The notes under the pieces: model-generated
The model's database searches: none
Told to the model about the DNA's origin: nothing
Seen by the model: the letters and a program-made list of their open reading frames with translations, nothing else
From: Burkholderia pyrrocinia
GTDB taxonomy: Bacteria; Pseudomonadota; Gammaproteobacteria; Burkholderiales; Burkholderiaceae
Reading direction: 5' to 3'
DNA length: 64,000 nt
Assembly (NCBI RefSeq): GCF_001028665.1
Contig: NZ_CP011504.1
Span: forward strand, 1 to 64,000
Made by a program: the position numbers and the translations under genes
In this document: one piece after another, positions 8,119 through 17,778 of the stretch
Numbering within the stretch: the stretch's first letter is position 1
Layout: every line of letters begins with the position of its first letter

Positions 8119-10368
8119 TCACGCGGCGCCGAGCCGGCGCGCGTAGTCGGTCGGGTCGAGCGGCCGGCTGAACAGGTAGCCCTGCTGCATGTCGCAGCCG
8201 ATCTGCTGCAGGAACCACGATTGCGCCTGCGTCTCGACGCCTTCGGCCGTGACCTTCATCCCGAGCGAATGCGCCATCGCGACGACGGCCTGCGTGATCG
8301 CGACCGAGTCGTGATGATCGGGCACGCCCGACACGAACGAACGGTCGACCTTCAGGTTGTGCAGCGGAAAGCGCTTCAGGTACGCGAGCGACGAATAGCC
8401 GGTGCCGAAATCGTCGACCGAGATCCGCACGTTCATGTCCGTGAGCGCTTCGAGCATCGGCAGCACGGTGTCCGTGTCGTTCATCAGCAGTCCTTCGGTA
8501 ATCTCGAGTTCGAGCGCGGACGGGTCGAGCCGCGTTTGCGCAAGACAGCGGCCGACCGATTCGACGAGCCCTTCGTGGAACTGCCGCGGCGACAGGTTGA
8601 CGGCCACCATCAGGTCGGGCGCGATCGTGCGGCGCCATTCGGCCGCCTGCCGGCACGCGGTTTCGAGCACCCACTGGCCGATCGCGACGATCAGCCCCGT
8701 ATCTTCGGCAATCGGAATGAATTCCGACGGCGACATCGGCCCGAGTTCGGGGCTCGTCCAGCGCAGCAGTGCCTCGGCGCCGACCGTGCGGCCGCTGCGC
8801 GCATCGACGACAGGCTGGTACGCGAGCCGCAGCATGTCCGACGCGAGTGCGCGCCGCAGCGACTGCTCGACCGCGAAGCGGCGTTGCAGCCGCAGGTTGA
8901 GCTGCGCGGTGAAGAACGTGAAGTGATTGCGGCCACGCTGCTTCGCGTCGTACATCGCCGAATCGGCATTGCGCATCAGCGTGACCGCGTCGTCGCCGTC
9001 GCGCGGCGCGACGCTGATGCCGATCGACACGCCGAGCCAGTATTCGTTGTTCGCGATCGCGAACGGCTTCGCGATCGCGTCGATCACCTCGCGCGCGAGC
9101 ACCGCGAGACGGTCGGGATCGTCGCAGTCGTCGACGAGGATCACGAACTCGTCGCCGCCGACGCGCGTGAGCGCATGCCGGCTGCCCACGCAGCCCGCGA
9201 GCCGCGACGCGACGCTGCGCAGCAGCGCGTCGCCCGCGTCGTGGCCGGCCGTATCGTTGACCTTCTTGAAACCGACGAGATCGATGAACAGGATCGCGAC
9301 GCGCGCGGGCCCGGCCGCCGCATCGTGCCTGCCGAACAGCTCGCGCATCCGGTCGGCGAGCCAGCGGCGGTTGTAGAGGCCCGTCAGCGCATCGCGCGTC
9401 GCCAGGTAGCGCAGCTGCTGCTGCGCTTCGCGCACCGGGCCGATGTCGTTGAACGACACGAGCACCGAGTCGGCCTGCGTCTCGCCCGGCTTCACGATCG
9501 GCACCGCGTTGCCGCGCACCCAGATGATGTCGCCGTCCGCGAGGCCGAAGCCGACCGTGTAGTCGAGCAGCGGCGTGGCCGTCTCGAGCGCGAGCCGGCT
9601 CGGCCAGTCGTCCGGCGCGATCGGCGTGCCGTCCTCGCGCAGCTTGCGCAGGATCACCGTCGACAGCCGGCGGCCGACGAGGTCGCCCTTCACGCGCATC
9701 ATCCGGTTCGCGCTCGGGTTGCTCGCGACCACGACGCCGTCGCGCGACACGACGAGGATCCCTTCGTTCAGGCTGTTGACGACGAGCCGGTGATGTTCCT
9801 CGCTGCGCGCGAGCTGCCGCACCATCCGGTCCTGGTGAACCGCGAGGCCGACGCTGTTGCCGATATCGCGCAACAGTGCGGTTTCCTCGTCGCTCGGCCG
9901 GCGCGGCGTGCGGTGATAGACAGCGAAAGCGCCGAGCACGGCGCCTGCCTCGTCGAGGAACGGCACCGACCAGCACGCACGCAGGCCCAGCGGCAACGCG
10001 ACGGAACGGTAGTCGGCCCACAGCGGATCGGTTTCGATGTCCTCGACGGCAATCATCCGGCGCTCGTACATCGCCGTGCCGCATGAGCCCGCGGCGGGTC
10101 CGATCGACGCGCCGTCGATCGCGGCGCTGTACTGCGCGGGCAACGACGGCGCCGCGCCGACACGCACGTGCACGCCGTCCGTGTCGAGCAGCAGGATCGT
10201 GCACGATGCGCCGTCGCCGAGCAAAGTCTCGGCGCGCCGGCAGACTTCGATCAACAGTTCCGGCAGCGGTGTGTTGCGCGTGATCAGCCTCAGCACGCTC
10301 TGCTCCGACGCGAGCACTTCCGCCGCGAGCCCGAGGCTGTAACGAGAACTTTGCGGTTCGGTATTCAA
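8119..10368 (-). CDS. GAF-PAS-GGDEF-EAL c-di-GMP turnover protein
   Basis: A 749-aa cytoplasmic protein with no membrane segments. A GAF domain (about 30-170; GSCGTAMYERRMIAVEDI) is followed by PAS (about 195-300; GILVVSRDGVVVASNP). Then comes GGDEF (about 325-490; TRVGGDEFVIL intact, no I-site) and EAL (about 505-745). The EAL domain keeps its catalytic set: GAEALLRW, VAVNLSPRQF, LELEITEG, VDDFGTGYSSL, LKVDRSF and TAEGVET. It is therefore a likely active phosphodiesterase, with a possibly active or GTP-sensing cyclase half. It is convergent with wspR, 43 nt apart, placing synthesis and breakdown of c-di-GMP side by side. The GAF ligand is unknown. Confidence 0.9.
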   Translation of the reverse strand: MNTEPQSSRYSLGLAAEVLASEQSVLRLITRNTPLPELLIEVCRRAETLLGDGASCTILLLDTDGVHVRVGAAPSLPAQYSAAIDGASIGPAAGSCGTAMYERRMIAVEDIETDPLWADYRSVALPLGLRACWSVPFLDEAGAVLGAFAVYHRTPRRPSDEETALLRDIGNSVGLAVHQDRMVRQLARSEEHHRLVVNSLNEGILVVSRDGVVVASNPSANRMMRVKGDLVGRRLSTVILRKLREDGTPIAPDDWPSRLALETATPLLDYTVGFGLADGDIIWVRGNAVPIVKPGETQADSVLVSFNDIGPVREAQQQLRYLATRDALTGLYNRRWLADRMRELFGRHDAAAGPARVAILFIDLVGFKKVNDTAGHDAGDALLRSVASRLAGCVGSRHALTRVGGDEFVILVDDCDDPDRLAVLAREVIDAIAKPFAIANNEYWLGVSIGISVAPRDGDDAVTLMRNADSAMYDAKQRGRNHFTFFTAQLNLRLQRRFAVEQSLRRALASDMLRLAYQPVVDARSGRTVGAEALLRWTSPELGPMSPSEFIPIAEDTGLIVAIGQWVLETACRQAAEWRRTIAPDLMVAVNLSPRQFHEGLVESVGRCLAQTRLDPSALELEITEGLLMNDTDTVLPMLEALTDMNVRISVDDFGTGYSSLAYLKRFPLHNLKVDRSFVSGVPDHHDSVAITQAVVAMAHSLGMKVTAEGVETQAQSWFLQQIGCDMQQGYLFSRPLDPTDYARRLGAA

Positions 10369-10800
10369 GTTGAATCCTGCCGTCTGTCCGATCGGGTCTG
10401 ATGCGCCCGATTCGTTTTCGATCCTTCGTGCCGTTTTCGCTCCGGGTTTACGCTGATGCCCGATGCGCCCCGTTTTCGCGCCGAGCCAAGGCTCGCCGAA
10501 ATGTATTTAACACCAATCCGTGACAACCCGCGCATCCGCATGCATCAGGGCTTACGCGCGGTTGCCGTGCCGTTCGCGCGCGCCGGTCAGCTTGCCGAAA
10601 GACTGGCGCGCCGTGCGACCGCCTCGGGTGCGGCCGTGCGCGCTGTCGAAACCGGTTCGTCAGCGTGTGGCGGCGCCCTGCTTTGTGCAGGCTTCAATCC
10701 CGCTTCAATCCCGCTTCAACCGCCCGCGCCACGGCCCTCGGCGCATCGATCGCGGCCGCGGCCGACACGCTGCGATGCGCCGAACGCGGCGCGCCGCCCG
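10369..10800. other. Intergenic region, AT patch and short tandem repeat
   Basis: A 432-nt gap between the start of the GGDEF-EAL gene and the LysR remnant. It should contain the promoter of the former; an AT-rich patch (GAAATGTATTTAACACC) lies near 10499-10515. No gene was seen. A short tandem repeat inside it is listed separately. Confidence 0.4.
10691..10721. repeat. 11-bp tandem repeat, about 2.7 copies
   Basis: GCTTCAATCCC is present twice in perfect tandem (10691-10701, 10702-10712), followed by a partial third copy GCTTCAACC. It lies in non-coding DNA 80 nt past the end of a truncated LysR gene. It may be slippage; no function is claimed. Confidence 0.6.
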
Positions 10801-11301
10801 TCAATCCTTGCGGATGTGTTCGGCCAGGAAGTCGATCAGCAGGCGCACGCGCGGCAGCAGCCCGCGCCGCGACGGAAACACGGCGTGCACCACGCCGCCC
10901 TTCGGCGCCCATCCGGGCAGCACGTCGACCAGTGTGCCGTTGCGCAGGTCGTCCTCGACGACCATGCACGGCAGCTGCACGATGCCGACGCCGTGAATCG
11001 CCGCGTCGCGCAGCGCGTGCATGTCGTCGGTGACGAAGCGCGGATGGTGGCGCAACTGCGCGTGCTCGCCGTTCGGCCCGACCAGTTGCCACACGTGATG
11101 CCGCGCCGGCCCCCAGTCGAGGCTCGGCACGCCGGCCAGCTCGGCCGGGTCCGACAGCGCGGCGCTCCCGTCCAGCCACTGCGGCGCGGCCACCAGCCGC
11201 TGCGGGCTGTCGCCGAGAATGCGCATCACGAGATCGCTGTCCTCCAGCGGCGGAAAGCGCACGCGCAGCGCCACCGTGCCGGCGTTCGTGAACCTGTTCA
11301 T
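10801..11301 (-). pseudogene. LysR-family regulator remnant: effector domain only, HTH missing
   Basis: The readable part (from MNRFTNAGT at 11301) joins LysR sequence at VALRVRFPPLEDSDLVMR. It keeps the second half of the substrate-binding domain: GDSPQRLVAAPQWL, PSLDWGP, RFVTDDMHALRDAAIHGVG, QLPCMVV, LPGWAPKGGVVHAVFPSRRG and RVRLLIDFLAEHIRKD. That is about 160 aa of a normal 300. The DNA-binding helix-turn-helix and first half of the effector domain are not found in any frame before the divergent HAD gene at 11564, so this is a deletion, not a frameshift. It cannot bind DNA by itself. The intact parts resemble regulators next to quinone oxidoreductase genes (family knowledge, not tested). 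Confidence 0.75.
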
Positions 11302-11563
11302 CGAAACCGGCGGCACGGCCGGCATCCAGTTCTCGTACGACAGGATCTGACCGGGGCCCGGCGCGCGGCCGCGGGCGTGTTCCCGCCGGCGGCGCGCGCC
11401 CATGTTTTGCCAGTTTCATCCGTTCCGGCGGCACCCCGGACGGCATCGCGGCCCCGCCAAACCGCGTTTTCGTATCCGTGATTCAATGTCGATCGAACCG
11501 GCGTCGCGCATTCCGGCGGCACGGCGATGTGTGTCCTCATCGAACGACTTTCACGGGATCACC

Positions 11564-12286
11564 ATGACGAACCCTGCCGAAATCAAGGCGCTCGTTTTCG
11601 ATGTCTTCGGAACGATCGTCGACTGGAGAAACGGCGTCGCACGCGGCGCCGCCGCGTTCCTGGATCGCCACGCGCCGGCACTCGATCCGTTCGAGTTCGC
11701 CGATGCGTGGCGCGCCGAATATTCGCCGTCGATGGAAGAAATCCGCAGCGGGCGCCGCCGCTACGTGCGGCTCGACGTGCTGCATCGCGAGAACCTCGTC
11801 CGCACGCTCGACCGCTACGGGATCGTCGACGTGCCCGACGCGGACATCGATGCGCTCAACCTCGCGTGGCACAGCCTCGACCCGTGGCCCGACGCCGTCG
11901 CCGCGCTGCACCGGCTGAAGCGGCGCTTCATCATCGCGCCGTTGTCGAACGGCAACATCCGGCTGATGGTCGACGTCGCCAAGCGCGCAGGGCTGCCGTG
12001 GGACGCGATTCTCGGCGCGGAAGTCGTCCGCGCGTACAAGCCTTCGCCGCAGGTGTATAGCGACACGGTCGAGATTCTCGGCGTCGCGCCGGCCGAGCTG
12101 TGTCTGGTCGCGGCGCACAACGGCGATCTCGCCGCAGCGCGCGGGCTCGGGCTGTCGACCGCGTTCGTGCTGCGGCCGACCGAACACGGGCCCGGCCAGA
12201 CGACCGACCTGCAAGCCGACGATGCATGGGACTTCGACGTCAGGGACCTGAACGAACTCGCGGATCGGCTCGGTTGCCCGGGTTGA
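11564..12286 (+). CDS. HAD superfamily hydrolase, haloacid dehalogenase type II-like
   Basis: A 240-aa protein; ATG at 11564 gives MTNPAEIKALVFDVFGT. Core HAD motifs are present: nucleophile D13 in FDVFGT (motif I), APLSNGN (motif II Ser), YKPSPQVY (motif III Lys) and HNGDLAAARGLG (motif IV Asp). Layout and length match type II 2-haloacid dehalogenases, which replace the C2 halogen of short haloacids by hydroxyl. The substrate-pocket segment expected after the first Arg (QLEYTWLRSL-like) is here EYSPSMEEIRSG, so the true substrate may not be a haloacid. It follows a LysR remnant on the opposite strand and converges with a LysR gene. Confidence 0.8.
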   Translation: MTNPAEIKALVFDVFGTIVDWRNGVARGAAAFLDRHAPALDPFEFADAWRAEYSPSMEEIRSGRRRYVRLDVLHRENLVRTLDRYGIVDVPDADIDALNLAWHSLDPWPDAVAALHRLKRRFIIAPLSNGNIRLMVDVAKRAGLPWDAILGAEVVRAYKPSPQVYSDTVEILGVAPAELCLVAAHNGDLAAARGLGLSTAFVLRPTEHGPGQTTDLQADDAWDFDVRDLNELADRLGCPG

Positions 12287-12329
12287 GCGGCGCGATCGCC
12301 GGGCGAATCGCCGCCGCTTCGGTCACCGG

Positions 12330-13289
12330 CTATTCCGGCTCGCCGACGAATCGCAACGTCCCCGATTCGCCCATCAGCAATTCCCGGTTCGCATCCGCCG
12401 CCGCGCGCAGGTAATCCCACAGCGCAGTCACGCGCCGCAGCTTGCGCAGATCCTCGCGGCAGGTCAGCCAGAAGCACCGCGTGACCACCACGGCGTCCGG
12501 CAGCACCGGCACCAGCGCCGGCTGCGCGGCGGCCATGAAGCACGGCAGGATCGCGAGCCCGCCACCCTGCAGCGCCGCGAAATATTGCGCGATCACGCTC
12601 GTCGTGCGCAGCCCGGCCGTCGCGCCCGGCACCGCGCGGTCCAGGTACAGCAGCTCGCTGCTGAACGCGAGATCGTCGACATAACTGATGAACGCGTGCC
12701 GCGCGAGATCGTCCGTGCACGCGATCGGTGCGTGGTTCGCGAGATAGTCGCGCGTCGCGTAGAGCCGCAACTGGTAGTCGCACAGCTTCGTGAACACGTA
12801 AGGCCCGCGCTCGGGCCGCTCGAGCGTGATCGCCAGGTCGGCCTCGCGCTTCGGCAGGTTGACGAAATGCGGGACCGGCAGCAGGTCGACCGTCACATGC
12901 GGATGCGCGGCGCGAAACTGCGCGAGCTGCGGCGCCAGGAAAAAACAACCGAACCCTTCGGTCGACCCGATCCGCACGTGGCCCGACAGCGCCTCGCCGG
13001 TGTTCGCGACCTGGTCGCACGCGGACTGCACGGTCGTCTCCATCGCGTCGGCATAGGCGACCAGCCGCTGCCCTTCGGCCGTCAGCGTGAAGCCGCCGGA
13101 GCGCGACTTGTCGAACAGCAGCGTGCCCATCGCGGCCTCGAGCGCGCGAACGCGCCGCGCGACGGTCGTGTAGTCGACCCCGAGCCGCTTCGCGGCGCCG
13201 CTCGCGCGCTGCGTGCGCGCGACTTCGAGGAAGAAGCGCAGGTCGTCCCAGTTCAGGTTGCCGGAAACCGGCTCGGTGGCATGTCGCAT
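12330..13289 (-). CDS. LysR-family transcriptional regulator, divergent from MHS symporter and mmsAB
   Basis: The start at 13289 (MRHATEPVSGNLNWDDLRFF) gives 319 aa. An HTH follows at about 10-70 (RASGAAKRLGVDYTTVARRVRALEAA, with the usual FFLEVARTQ before it). The effector domain is about 98-300. The NWDDLRFFLEVAR-type N-terminus and single-domain effector fit the LysR subgroup that acts on adjacent catabolic genes. It is divergent from the MHS transporter at 13447, which precedes mmsA-mmsB in the same direction, so it likely controls that group through the shared 157-nt region. Target genes are inferred from position only. Confidence 0.85.
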   Translation of the reverse strand: MRHATEPVSGNLNWDDLRFFLEVARTQRASGAAKRLGVDYTTVARRVRALEAAMGTLLFDKSRSGGFTLTAEGQRLVAYADAMETTVQSACDQVANTGEALSGHVRIGSTEGFGCFFLAPQLAQFRAAHPHVTVDLLPVPHFVNLPKREADLAITLERPERGPYVFTKLCDYQLRLYATRDYLANHAPIACTDDLARHAFISYVDDLAFSSELLYLDRAVPGATAGLRTTSVIAQYFAALQGGGLAILPCFMAAAQPALVPVLPDAVVVTRCFWLTCREDLRKLRRVTALWDYLRAAADANRELLMGESGTLRFVGEPE

Positions 13290-13333
13290 CGGCGAGGAAA
13301 AAAGGGCTGGAGTCTCCGGGCCGGCCGTCGATA

Positions 13334-13345
13334 TGCATAAATGCA
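13334..13345. promoter_or_regulatory. Palindrome TGCATAAATGCA in divergent promoter, candidate LysR operator
   Basis: Perfect inverted repeat TGCAT-AA-ATGCA between the LysR start (13289) and the MHS symporter start (13447). LysR proteins bind dyads of the T-N11-A type in such positions, and this is the clearest dyad in the gap. Not proven. Confidence 0.4.
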
Positions 13346-13446
13346 CATCCAACCGGTTTCTTTATCGGTACATCATGAATCTGCGCATAACTATACTCGA
13401 CCGTGACCTGCGGACCATGAGCCGCGGCAACCACCACGGAGACACC

Positions 13447-14766
13447 ATGCAGACGCGATCCACCCTCGATGAGCATGCGACAGTCGCGACGCCGGCACCC
13501 GCCCGCACCGCGAAGCACTACCTGCTGGCCGGCTGGGCCAGCATGGCCGGCACGACGATCGAGTGGTACGACTTCTTCCTCTACGGCACGGCCGCCGCGC
13601 TCGTGTTCAACCGCATCTTCTTCCCGTCGCTGGACCCCGTCGTCGGCACGCTCGCCGCGTTCGGCACGTTCGCGGTCGGCTTCATCGGGCGGCCGATGGG
13701 CGGCATCGTGTTCGGCCACTTCGGCGACCGGATCGGCCGCAAGTCGATGCTGATGATCACGCTGCTGCTGATGGGCGTGCCGAGCATGATCATCGGGCTG
13801 ATCCCGTCGTACGACAGCATCGGCTATTGGGGCGCCGCGCTGCTGATCGCGATGCGCTTCCTGCAAGGGATGGCCGTCGGCGGCGAATGGGGCGGCGCGG
13901 TGCTGATGGCCGTCGAACACGCGCCGAAGGGCCGCAAGGGGCTGTTCGGCAGCCTGCCGCAAACGGGCGTCGGGCTCGGCCTGATCCTGTCGTCGCTGGC
14001 GATGGCCGCGGTGGCCGCGCTGCCGGAAGCCGACATGCTGTCGTGGGGCTGGCGCGTGCCGTTCCTCGCGAGCATCGCGCTCGTCGGCCTCGGCTGGTTC
14101 ATCCGCGCGAAGGTGCCCGAGTCGCCCGACTTCGAGAAGATGCAGCGCCAGGGCAAGGCCGAGAAGTCGCCGGTGACGGCCGCGCTGCGCCGCCATCCGC
14201 GCGAAGTGCTGACGATCGTCGGCGCGCGCGCCGCCGAGAACACGTGGTTCTACATGGTCGTCACGTTCGCGCTCGCTTACGCGACGCAGCAGCTTCATCT
14301 GCCGAAGGCCGAGATGCTGCACGCAATCACGGCCGGCGCCGCGCTGTCGCTCGTCACGATGCCGCTGTGCGGCCACCTGAGCGACCGCATCGGCCAGCGC
14401 CGGATGTTCGCGATCGGCCTCGTGCTGATGTGCGCGTTCGCCGCGCCGTTCTTCATGATGCTCGGCACGCAGCAGACGTCGTACGCATGGTGGGCGATCG
14501 TGCTCGGCCTCGGCGTCGTGTTCCCGATCCTCTATGCGCCGGAATCGCTGCTGTTCGCGCAGCAGTTCCCGGCGGAAATCCGCTACAGCGGTATCTCGCT
14601 GTCGGTGCAGCTCGCCGGCGTGATCGGCGGCGGCTTCGCGCCGATGATCGCGACGTCGCTGCTCAAGGCCGGCGGCGGCCAGCCGCATTACGTGATCGCG
14701 TACCTCGTCGGCTTCGGCGTGTTCGCGCTCGTGTGTACCGCACTGATGCGGCCGCCGCGCGCCTGA
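13447..14766 (+). CDS. MFS transporter, metabolite:H+ symporter (MHS) family
   Basis: A 439-aa, 12-helix inner-membrane protein starting [15 protein letters not shown] at ATG 13447 with GGAGACACC just before it. The MHS signature [17 protein letters not shown] lies in helix 1. The MFS loop motif [18 protein letters not shown] is at helices 2-3, with [10 protein letters not shown] in the second half and [14 protein letters not shown] around helix 5. The family imports organic acids, shikimate, proline/betaine or alpha-ketoglutarate with protons. With mmsAB directly downstream (118 nt), a branched-chain acid such as 3-hydroxyisobutyrate or methylmalonate-type substrate is plausible but inferred. 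Confidence 0.88.
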   Translation: MQTRSTLDEHATVATPAPARTAKHYLLAGWASMAGTTIEWYDFFLYGTAAALVFNRIFFPSLDPVVGTLAAFGTFAVGFIGRPMGGIVFGHFGDRIGRKSMLMITLLLMGVPSMIIGLIPSYDSIGYWGAALLIAMRFLQGMAVGGEWGGAVLMAVEHAPKGRKGLFGSLPQTGVGLGLILSSLAMAAVAALPEADMLSWGWRVPFLASIALVGLGWFIRAKVPESPDFEKMQRQGKAEKSPVTAALRRHPREVLTIVGARAAENTWFYMVVTFALAYATQQLHLPKAEMLHAITAGAALSLVTMPLCGHLSDRIGQRRMFAIGLVLMCAFAAPFFMMLGTQQTSYAWWAIVLGLGVVFPILYAPESLLFAQQFPAEIRYSGISLSVQLAGVIGGGFAPMIATSLLKAGGGQPHYVIAYLVGFGVFALVCTALMRPPRA

Positions 14767-14884
14767 GCGCGCCAGCCGGTATCCGACCGAATCCAGTTCG
14801 TCCTGCTTGTCCGCCGTGCCTGCACGTGCGGCGGATACAGGCTGCCTTTTTCATCGCAACACCGTTTCCATTCCGGAGAGTTCC

Positions 14885-16411
14885 ATGAACGCCGCAGTTC
14901 CCCAGACCACCCTCGCCCTGCCCACCGCCAAGCTGCTGATCGACGGCGCGTTCGTCGAATCGCAAAGCGCCGAATGGGGCGACATCGTCAACCCCGCGAC
15001 GCAGGAAACGATCGGCCGCGTGCCGTATGCGACGCTCGACGAGGTCGACGCCGCGATCGCGTCCGCGCAGCGCGCATTCCAGACGTGGAAGACGATGCCG
15101 ATCGGCGCGCGGCTGCGCATCATGCTGAAGTTCCAGGATCTCGTGCGCCGCAATCTCGAGCGGATCGCGCACACGCTGACGGCCGAGCAAGGCAAGACGC
15201 TGCCCGACGCGCAGGGCGACATCTTCCGCGGCCTCGAAGTGGTCGAGCACGCGTGCTCGATCGGCACGCTGCAGCAGGGCGAATTCGCGGAGAACGTCGC
15301 GGGTGGCGTCGATACCTACACGCTGCGCCAGCCGATCGGCGTGTGCGCGGGCATCACACCGTTCAACTTCCCCGGGATGATTCCGCTGTGGATGTTCCCG
15401 ATGGCGATCGTGTGCGGCAACACGTTCGTGCTGAAGCCGTCGGAACAGGATCCGCTGTCGACGATGCAGCTCGTCGAACTCGCGATCGAGGCCGGCGTGC
15501 CGCCCGGCGTGCTGAACGTCGTGCACGGCGGCAAGACGGTGGTCGACCGCCTGTGCACGCATCCGGACATCAAGGCGATCTCGTTCGTCGGCTCGACGCG
15601 CGTCGGCACGCACGTGTACAACCTCGGCAGCCAGCACGGCAAGCGCGTGCAGTCGATGATGGGCGCGAAGAACCACGCGGTGGTGCTGCCCGATGCGCAT
15701 CGCGAGCAGTCGATCAACGCGCTCGTCGGCGCGGGCTTCGGCGCGGCCGGCCAGCGCTGCATGGCGACGTCGGTCGTCGTGCTCGTCGGCGCCGCGCGCG
15801 ACTGGCTGCCCGAGCTCGTCGAGAAGGCGAAGGCGCTGAAGATCAACGCCGGTCATGAGCCGGGCACGGATGTCGGGCCGGTCGTGTCGAAGGCCGCGCA
15901 TGCGCGCATCACCGCGCTGATCGACGAAGGCGTGAAGGCCGGCGCGAAGCTCGAACTCGACGGCCGCAACGTGAAGGTGCCCGGCTACGAGCACGGCAAC
16001 TTCGTCGGCCCGACGATCTTCTCGGGCGTGACGACCGACATGTCGATCTATACGGAAGAAATCTTCGGGCCGGTGGTGGTCGTGCTCGAAGCCGACACGC
16101 TCGACGAAGCGATCGCGCTCGTCAACCGCAACCCGATGGGCAACGGCGTCGGGCTGTTCACGCAAAGCGGCGCGGCCGCACGCAAGTTCCAGAGCGAGAT
16201 CGACATCGGCCAGGTCGGCATCAACATCCCGATTCCGGTGCCGGTGCCCTACTTCAGCTTCACGGGCTCGCGCGGTTCGAAGCTCGGCGATCTCGGCCCG
16301 TACGGCAAGCAGGTCGTGCAGTTCTACACGCAGACGAAGACGATCACCGCGCGCTGGTTCGACGACGACGCGACGACCGGCGGCGTGAACACGACGATCG
16401 CGCTGCGCTAA
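14885..16411 (+). CDS. mmsA: Methylmalonate-semialdehyde dehydrogenase (CoA-acylating)
   Basis: A 508-aa ALDH6-family enzyme; ATG 14885 follows a GGAGAG site. It oxidises (methyl)malonate semialdehyde with NAD+ and CoA to propionyl- or acetyl-CoA in valine and pyrimidine catabolism. Visible are [19 protein letters not shown], the [12 protein letters not shown] nucleotide-binding turn, the catalytic Cys in [10 protein letters not shown] and [12 protein letters not shown] near the C-terminus. Where ordinary aldehyde dehydrogenases have a Glu base (ELGGK) this protein reads [10 protein letters not shown], the difference expected of CoA-dependent ALDH6 enzymes. mmsB follows 15 nt later, forming the classic mmsAB pair. 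Confidence 0.95.
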   Translation: MNAAVPQTTLALPTAKLLIDGAFVESQSAEWGDIVNPATQETIGRVPYATLDEVDAAIASAQRAFQTWKTMPIGARLRIMLKFQDLVRRNLERIAHTLTAEQGKTLPDAQGDIFRGLEVVEHACSIGTLQQGEFAENVAGGVDTYTLRQPIGVCAGITPFNFPGMIPLWMFPMAIVCGNTFVLKPSEQDPLSTMQLVELAIEAGVPPGVLNVVHGGKTVVDRLCTHPDIKAISFVGSTRVGTHVYNLGSQHGKRVQSMMGAKNHAVVLPDAHREQSINALVGAGFGAAGQRCMATSVVVLVGAARDWLPELVEKAKALKINAGHEPGTDVGPVVSKAAHARITALIDEGVKAGAKLELDGRNVKVPGYEHGNFVGPTIFSGVTTDMSIYTEEIFGPVVVVLEADTLDEAIALVNRNPMGNGVGLFTQSGAAARKFQSEIDIGQVGINIPIPVPVPYFSFTGSRGSKLGDLGPYGKQVVQFYTQTKTITARWFDDDATTGGVNTTIALR

Positions 16412-16426
16412 TCGAGGGGCTCGCAC

Positions 16427-17317
16427 ATGGAAATCGCATTCATCGGGCTCGGCAACATGGGCGGCCCCATGGCCGCCAACCTGCTCAAGGCCGGCCACGC
16501 GCTGACGGTGTTCGACCTTGACGCCAACGCAGTCGACGCCGCGGTACGCGCAGGCGCGACGGCGGCCGGCTCGCCGCGCGACGCGGCCGCGCGCGGCGCA
16601 GTCGTGATCACGATGCTGCCGGCCGCGCAGCACGTGCGCGCCGTCTACCTCGGCGACGACGGCGTGCTGGCCGGCGCGCGCGCCGGCGCAACGCTGATCG
16701 ACTGCAGCACGATCGACCCCGGCACCGTGCGCGCGGTAGCCGAAGCCGCCGCGCAGCGCGACTTCCCGCTCGCCGACGCGCCCGTGTCGGGCGGCACCGG
16801 CGGCGCGCAGGCCGGCACGCTGACCTTCATGGTCGGCGCGGACGCCGCGCTGTTCGAGTGCATCCGCCCCGTGCTGCTCGACATGGGCAGGAACGTCGTG
16901 CATTGCGGCGGCACGGGCACCGGTCAGATCGCGAAGATCTGCAACAACCTGCTGCTCGGGATCTCGATGATGGGCGTGTCGGAAGCGATGGCGCTCGGCG
17001 CCGCGCTCGGCATCGAGCCAGCCGTGCTGGCCGGCATCATCAACACGTCGACCGGCCGCTGCTGGAGCTCGGACACCTACAACCCGTATCCGGGCGTGAG
17101 CGACACGGCGCCGGCCGCGCGCGGTTATGCGGGCGGCTTCGCGGCGAACCTGATGCTGAAGGATCTCGGGCTCGCGACCGAAGCCGCACGAAGCGCGCAT
17201 CAGCCGGTGTGGATGGGCGCACTCGCGCAACAGCTTTATCAGTCGATGAACCAGCAGGGGCTCGGCACGCTCGATTTCTCCGCGTGCGTGAAGCTGTACG
17301 AGGCGCAGCCGGCATAG
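16427..17317 (+). CDS. mmsB: 3-hydroxyisobutyrate dehydrogenase
   Basis: A 296-aa beta-hydroxyacid dehydrogenase. It has the N-terminal dinucleotide fold motif IGLGNMGGPMAANLLKAGH, the substrate-binding segment DAPVSGGTGGAQAGTL, and the catalytic Lys in GQIAKICNNLLLG. It also has the C-terminal KDLGLATEAA helix seen in HIBADH. It oxidises 3-hydroxyisobutyrate to methylmalonate semialdehyde, the substrate of MmsA encoded just upstream, in valine breakdown. Length and motif spacing are normal. The family also includes tartronate semialdehyde reductases, but linkage to mmsA settles the call. A long hairpin 27 nt past the stop probably ends the operon. Confidence 0.93.
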   Translation: MEIAFIGLGNMGGPMAANLLKAGHALTVFDLDANAVDAAVRAGATAAGSPRDAAARGAVVITMLPAAQHVRAVYLGDDGVLAGARAGATLIDCSTIDPGTVRAVAEAAAQRDFPLADAPVSGGTGGAQAGTLTFMVGADAALFECIRPVLLDMGRNVVHCGGTGTGQIAKICNNLLLGISMMGVSEAMALGAALGIEPAVLAGIINTSTGRCWSSDTYNPYPGVSDTAPAARGYAGGFAANLMLKDLGLATEAARSAHQPVWMGALAQQLYQSMNQQGLGTLDFSACVKLYEAQPA

Positions 17318-17343
17318 CCTGCGCAGCCGACGCCGGACGTGCA

Positions 17344-17379
17344 CCGACCCGCGATGCGCTTGCGCGTATCGCGGGTCGG
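17344..17379 (+). terminator. Hairpin terminator after mmsB, 12-bp perfect stem
   Basis: CCGACCCGCGAT (17344-17355) pairs perfectly with ATCGCGGGTCGG (17368-17379) across a 12-nt loop, 27 nt after the mmsB stop. There is no clear T-tract. Position supports a transcription end for mmsAB. Confidence 0.6.
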
Positions 17380-17445
17380 ATTGCATGCGGGGGAGGAAAA
17401 CGCAGTTGCCGCTTCAGGCGCCGGCGGCGCGACGCCGCCGGTCGT

Positions 17446-17778
17446 TCAACCGCGCGGGTTCGACGCCGTCTCGAAGGTCGGGTGGCACTCGAATGCGAGT
17501 TCGGAGCGTGCGTCGACGCGGCGGCCGCCGGTCAGCGATTCCTGCTTCACGCTCGCGCGCATCCCGCGCTGCGTGCAGTAGTTGGTGGCTTCGTCGACGG
17601 CCTTCGCATGGGCGTCGGCCCACGTCGTCGCCACGCCGACCGTGCGCGTCGTCACGGTGAACACGTTCGGGTTCGACGTCGCGGTCACGTCGGAAGCGGT
17701 CGAACACGCGGCGAGCAAGCATGCGGCAGCCGCGACGGTCAACCATCGCAGGGTTCGAAAAGATACGGGAATGAACAT
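17446..17778 (-). CDS. Small putative lipoprotein, hypothetical (110 aa)
   Basis: Starts MFIPVSFRTLRWLTVAAAAC at 17778 (a GTG at 17793 is an alternative). A signal peptide ends in lipobox LLAAC, so the mature protein would be lipid-anchored at the Cys about 25 residues in. The mature part is short (about 85 aa), with NVFTVTTRTVGVATTWADAHAKAVDEATNYC and KQESLTGGRR, resembling small uncharacterised envelope lipoproteins. Two Cys residues in the mature region could form a disulfide. It is convergent with mmsB. Function unknown. Confidence 0.75.
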   Translation of the reverse strand: MFIPVSFRTLRWLTVAAAACLLAACSTASDVTATSNPNVFTVTTRTVGVATTWADAHAKAVDEATNYCTQRGMRASVKQESLTGGRRVDARSELAFECHPTFETASNPRG

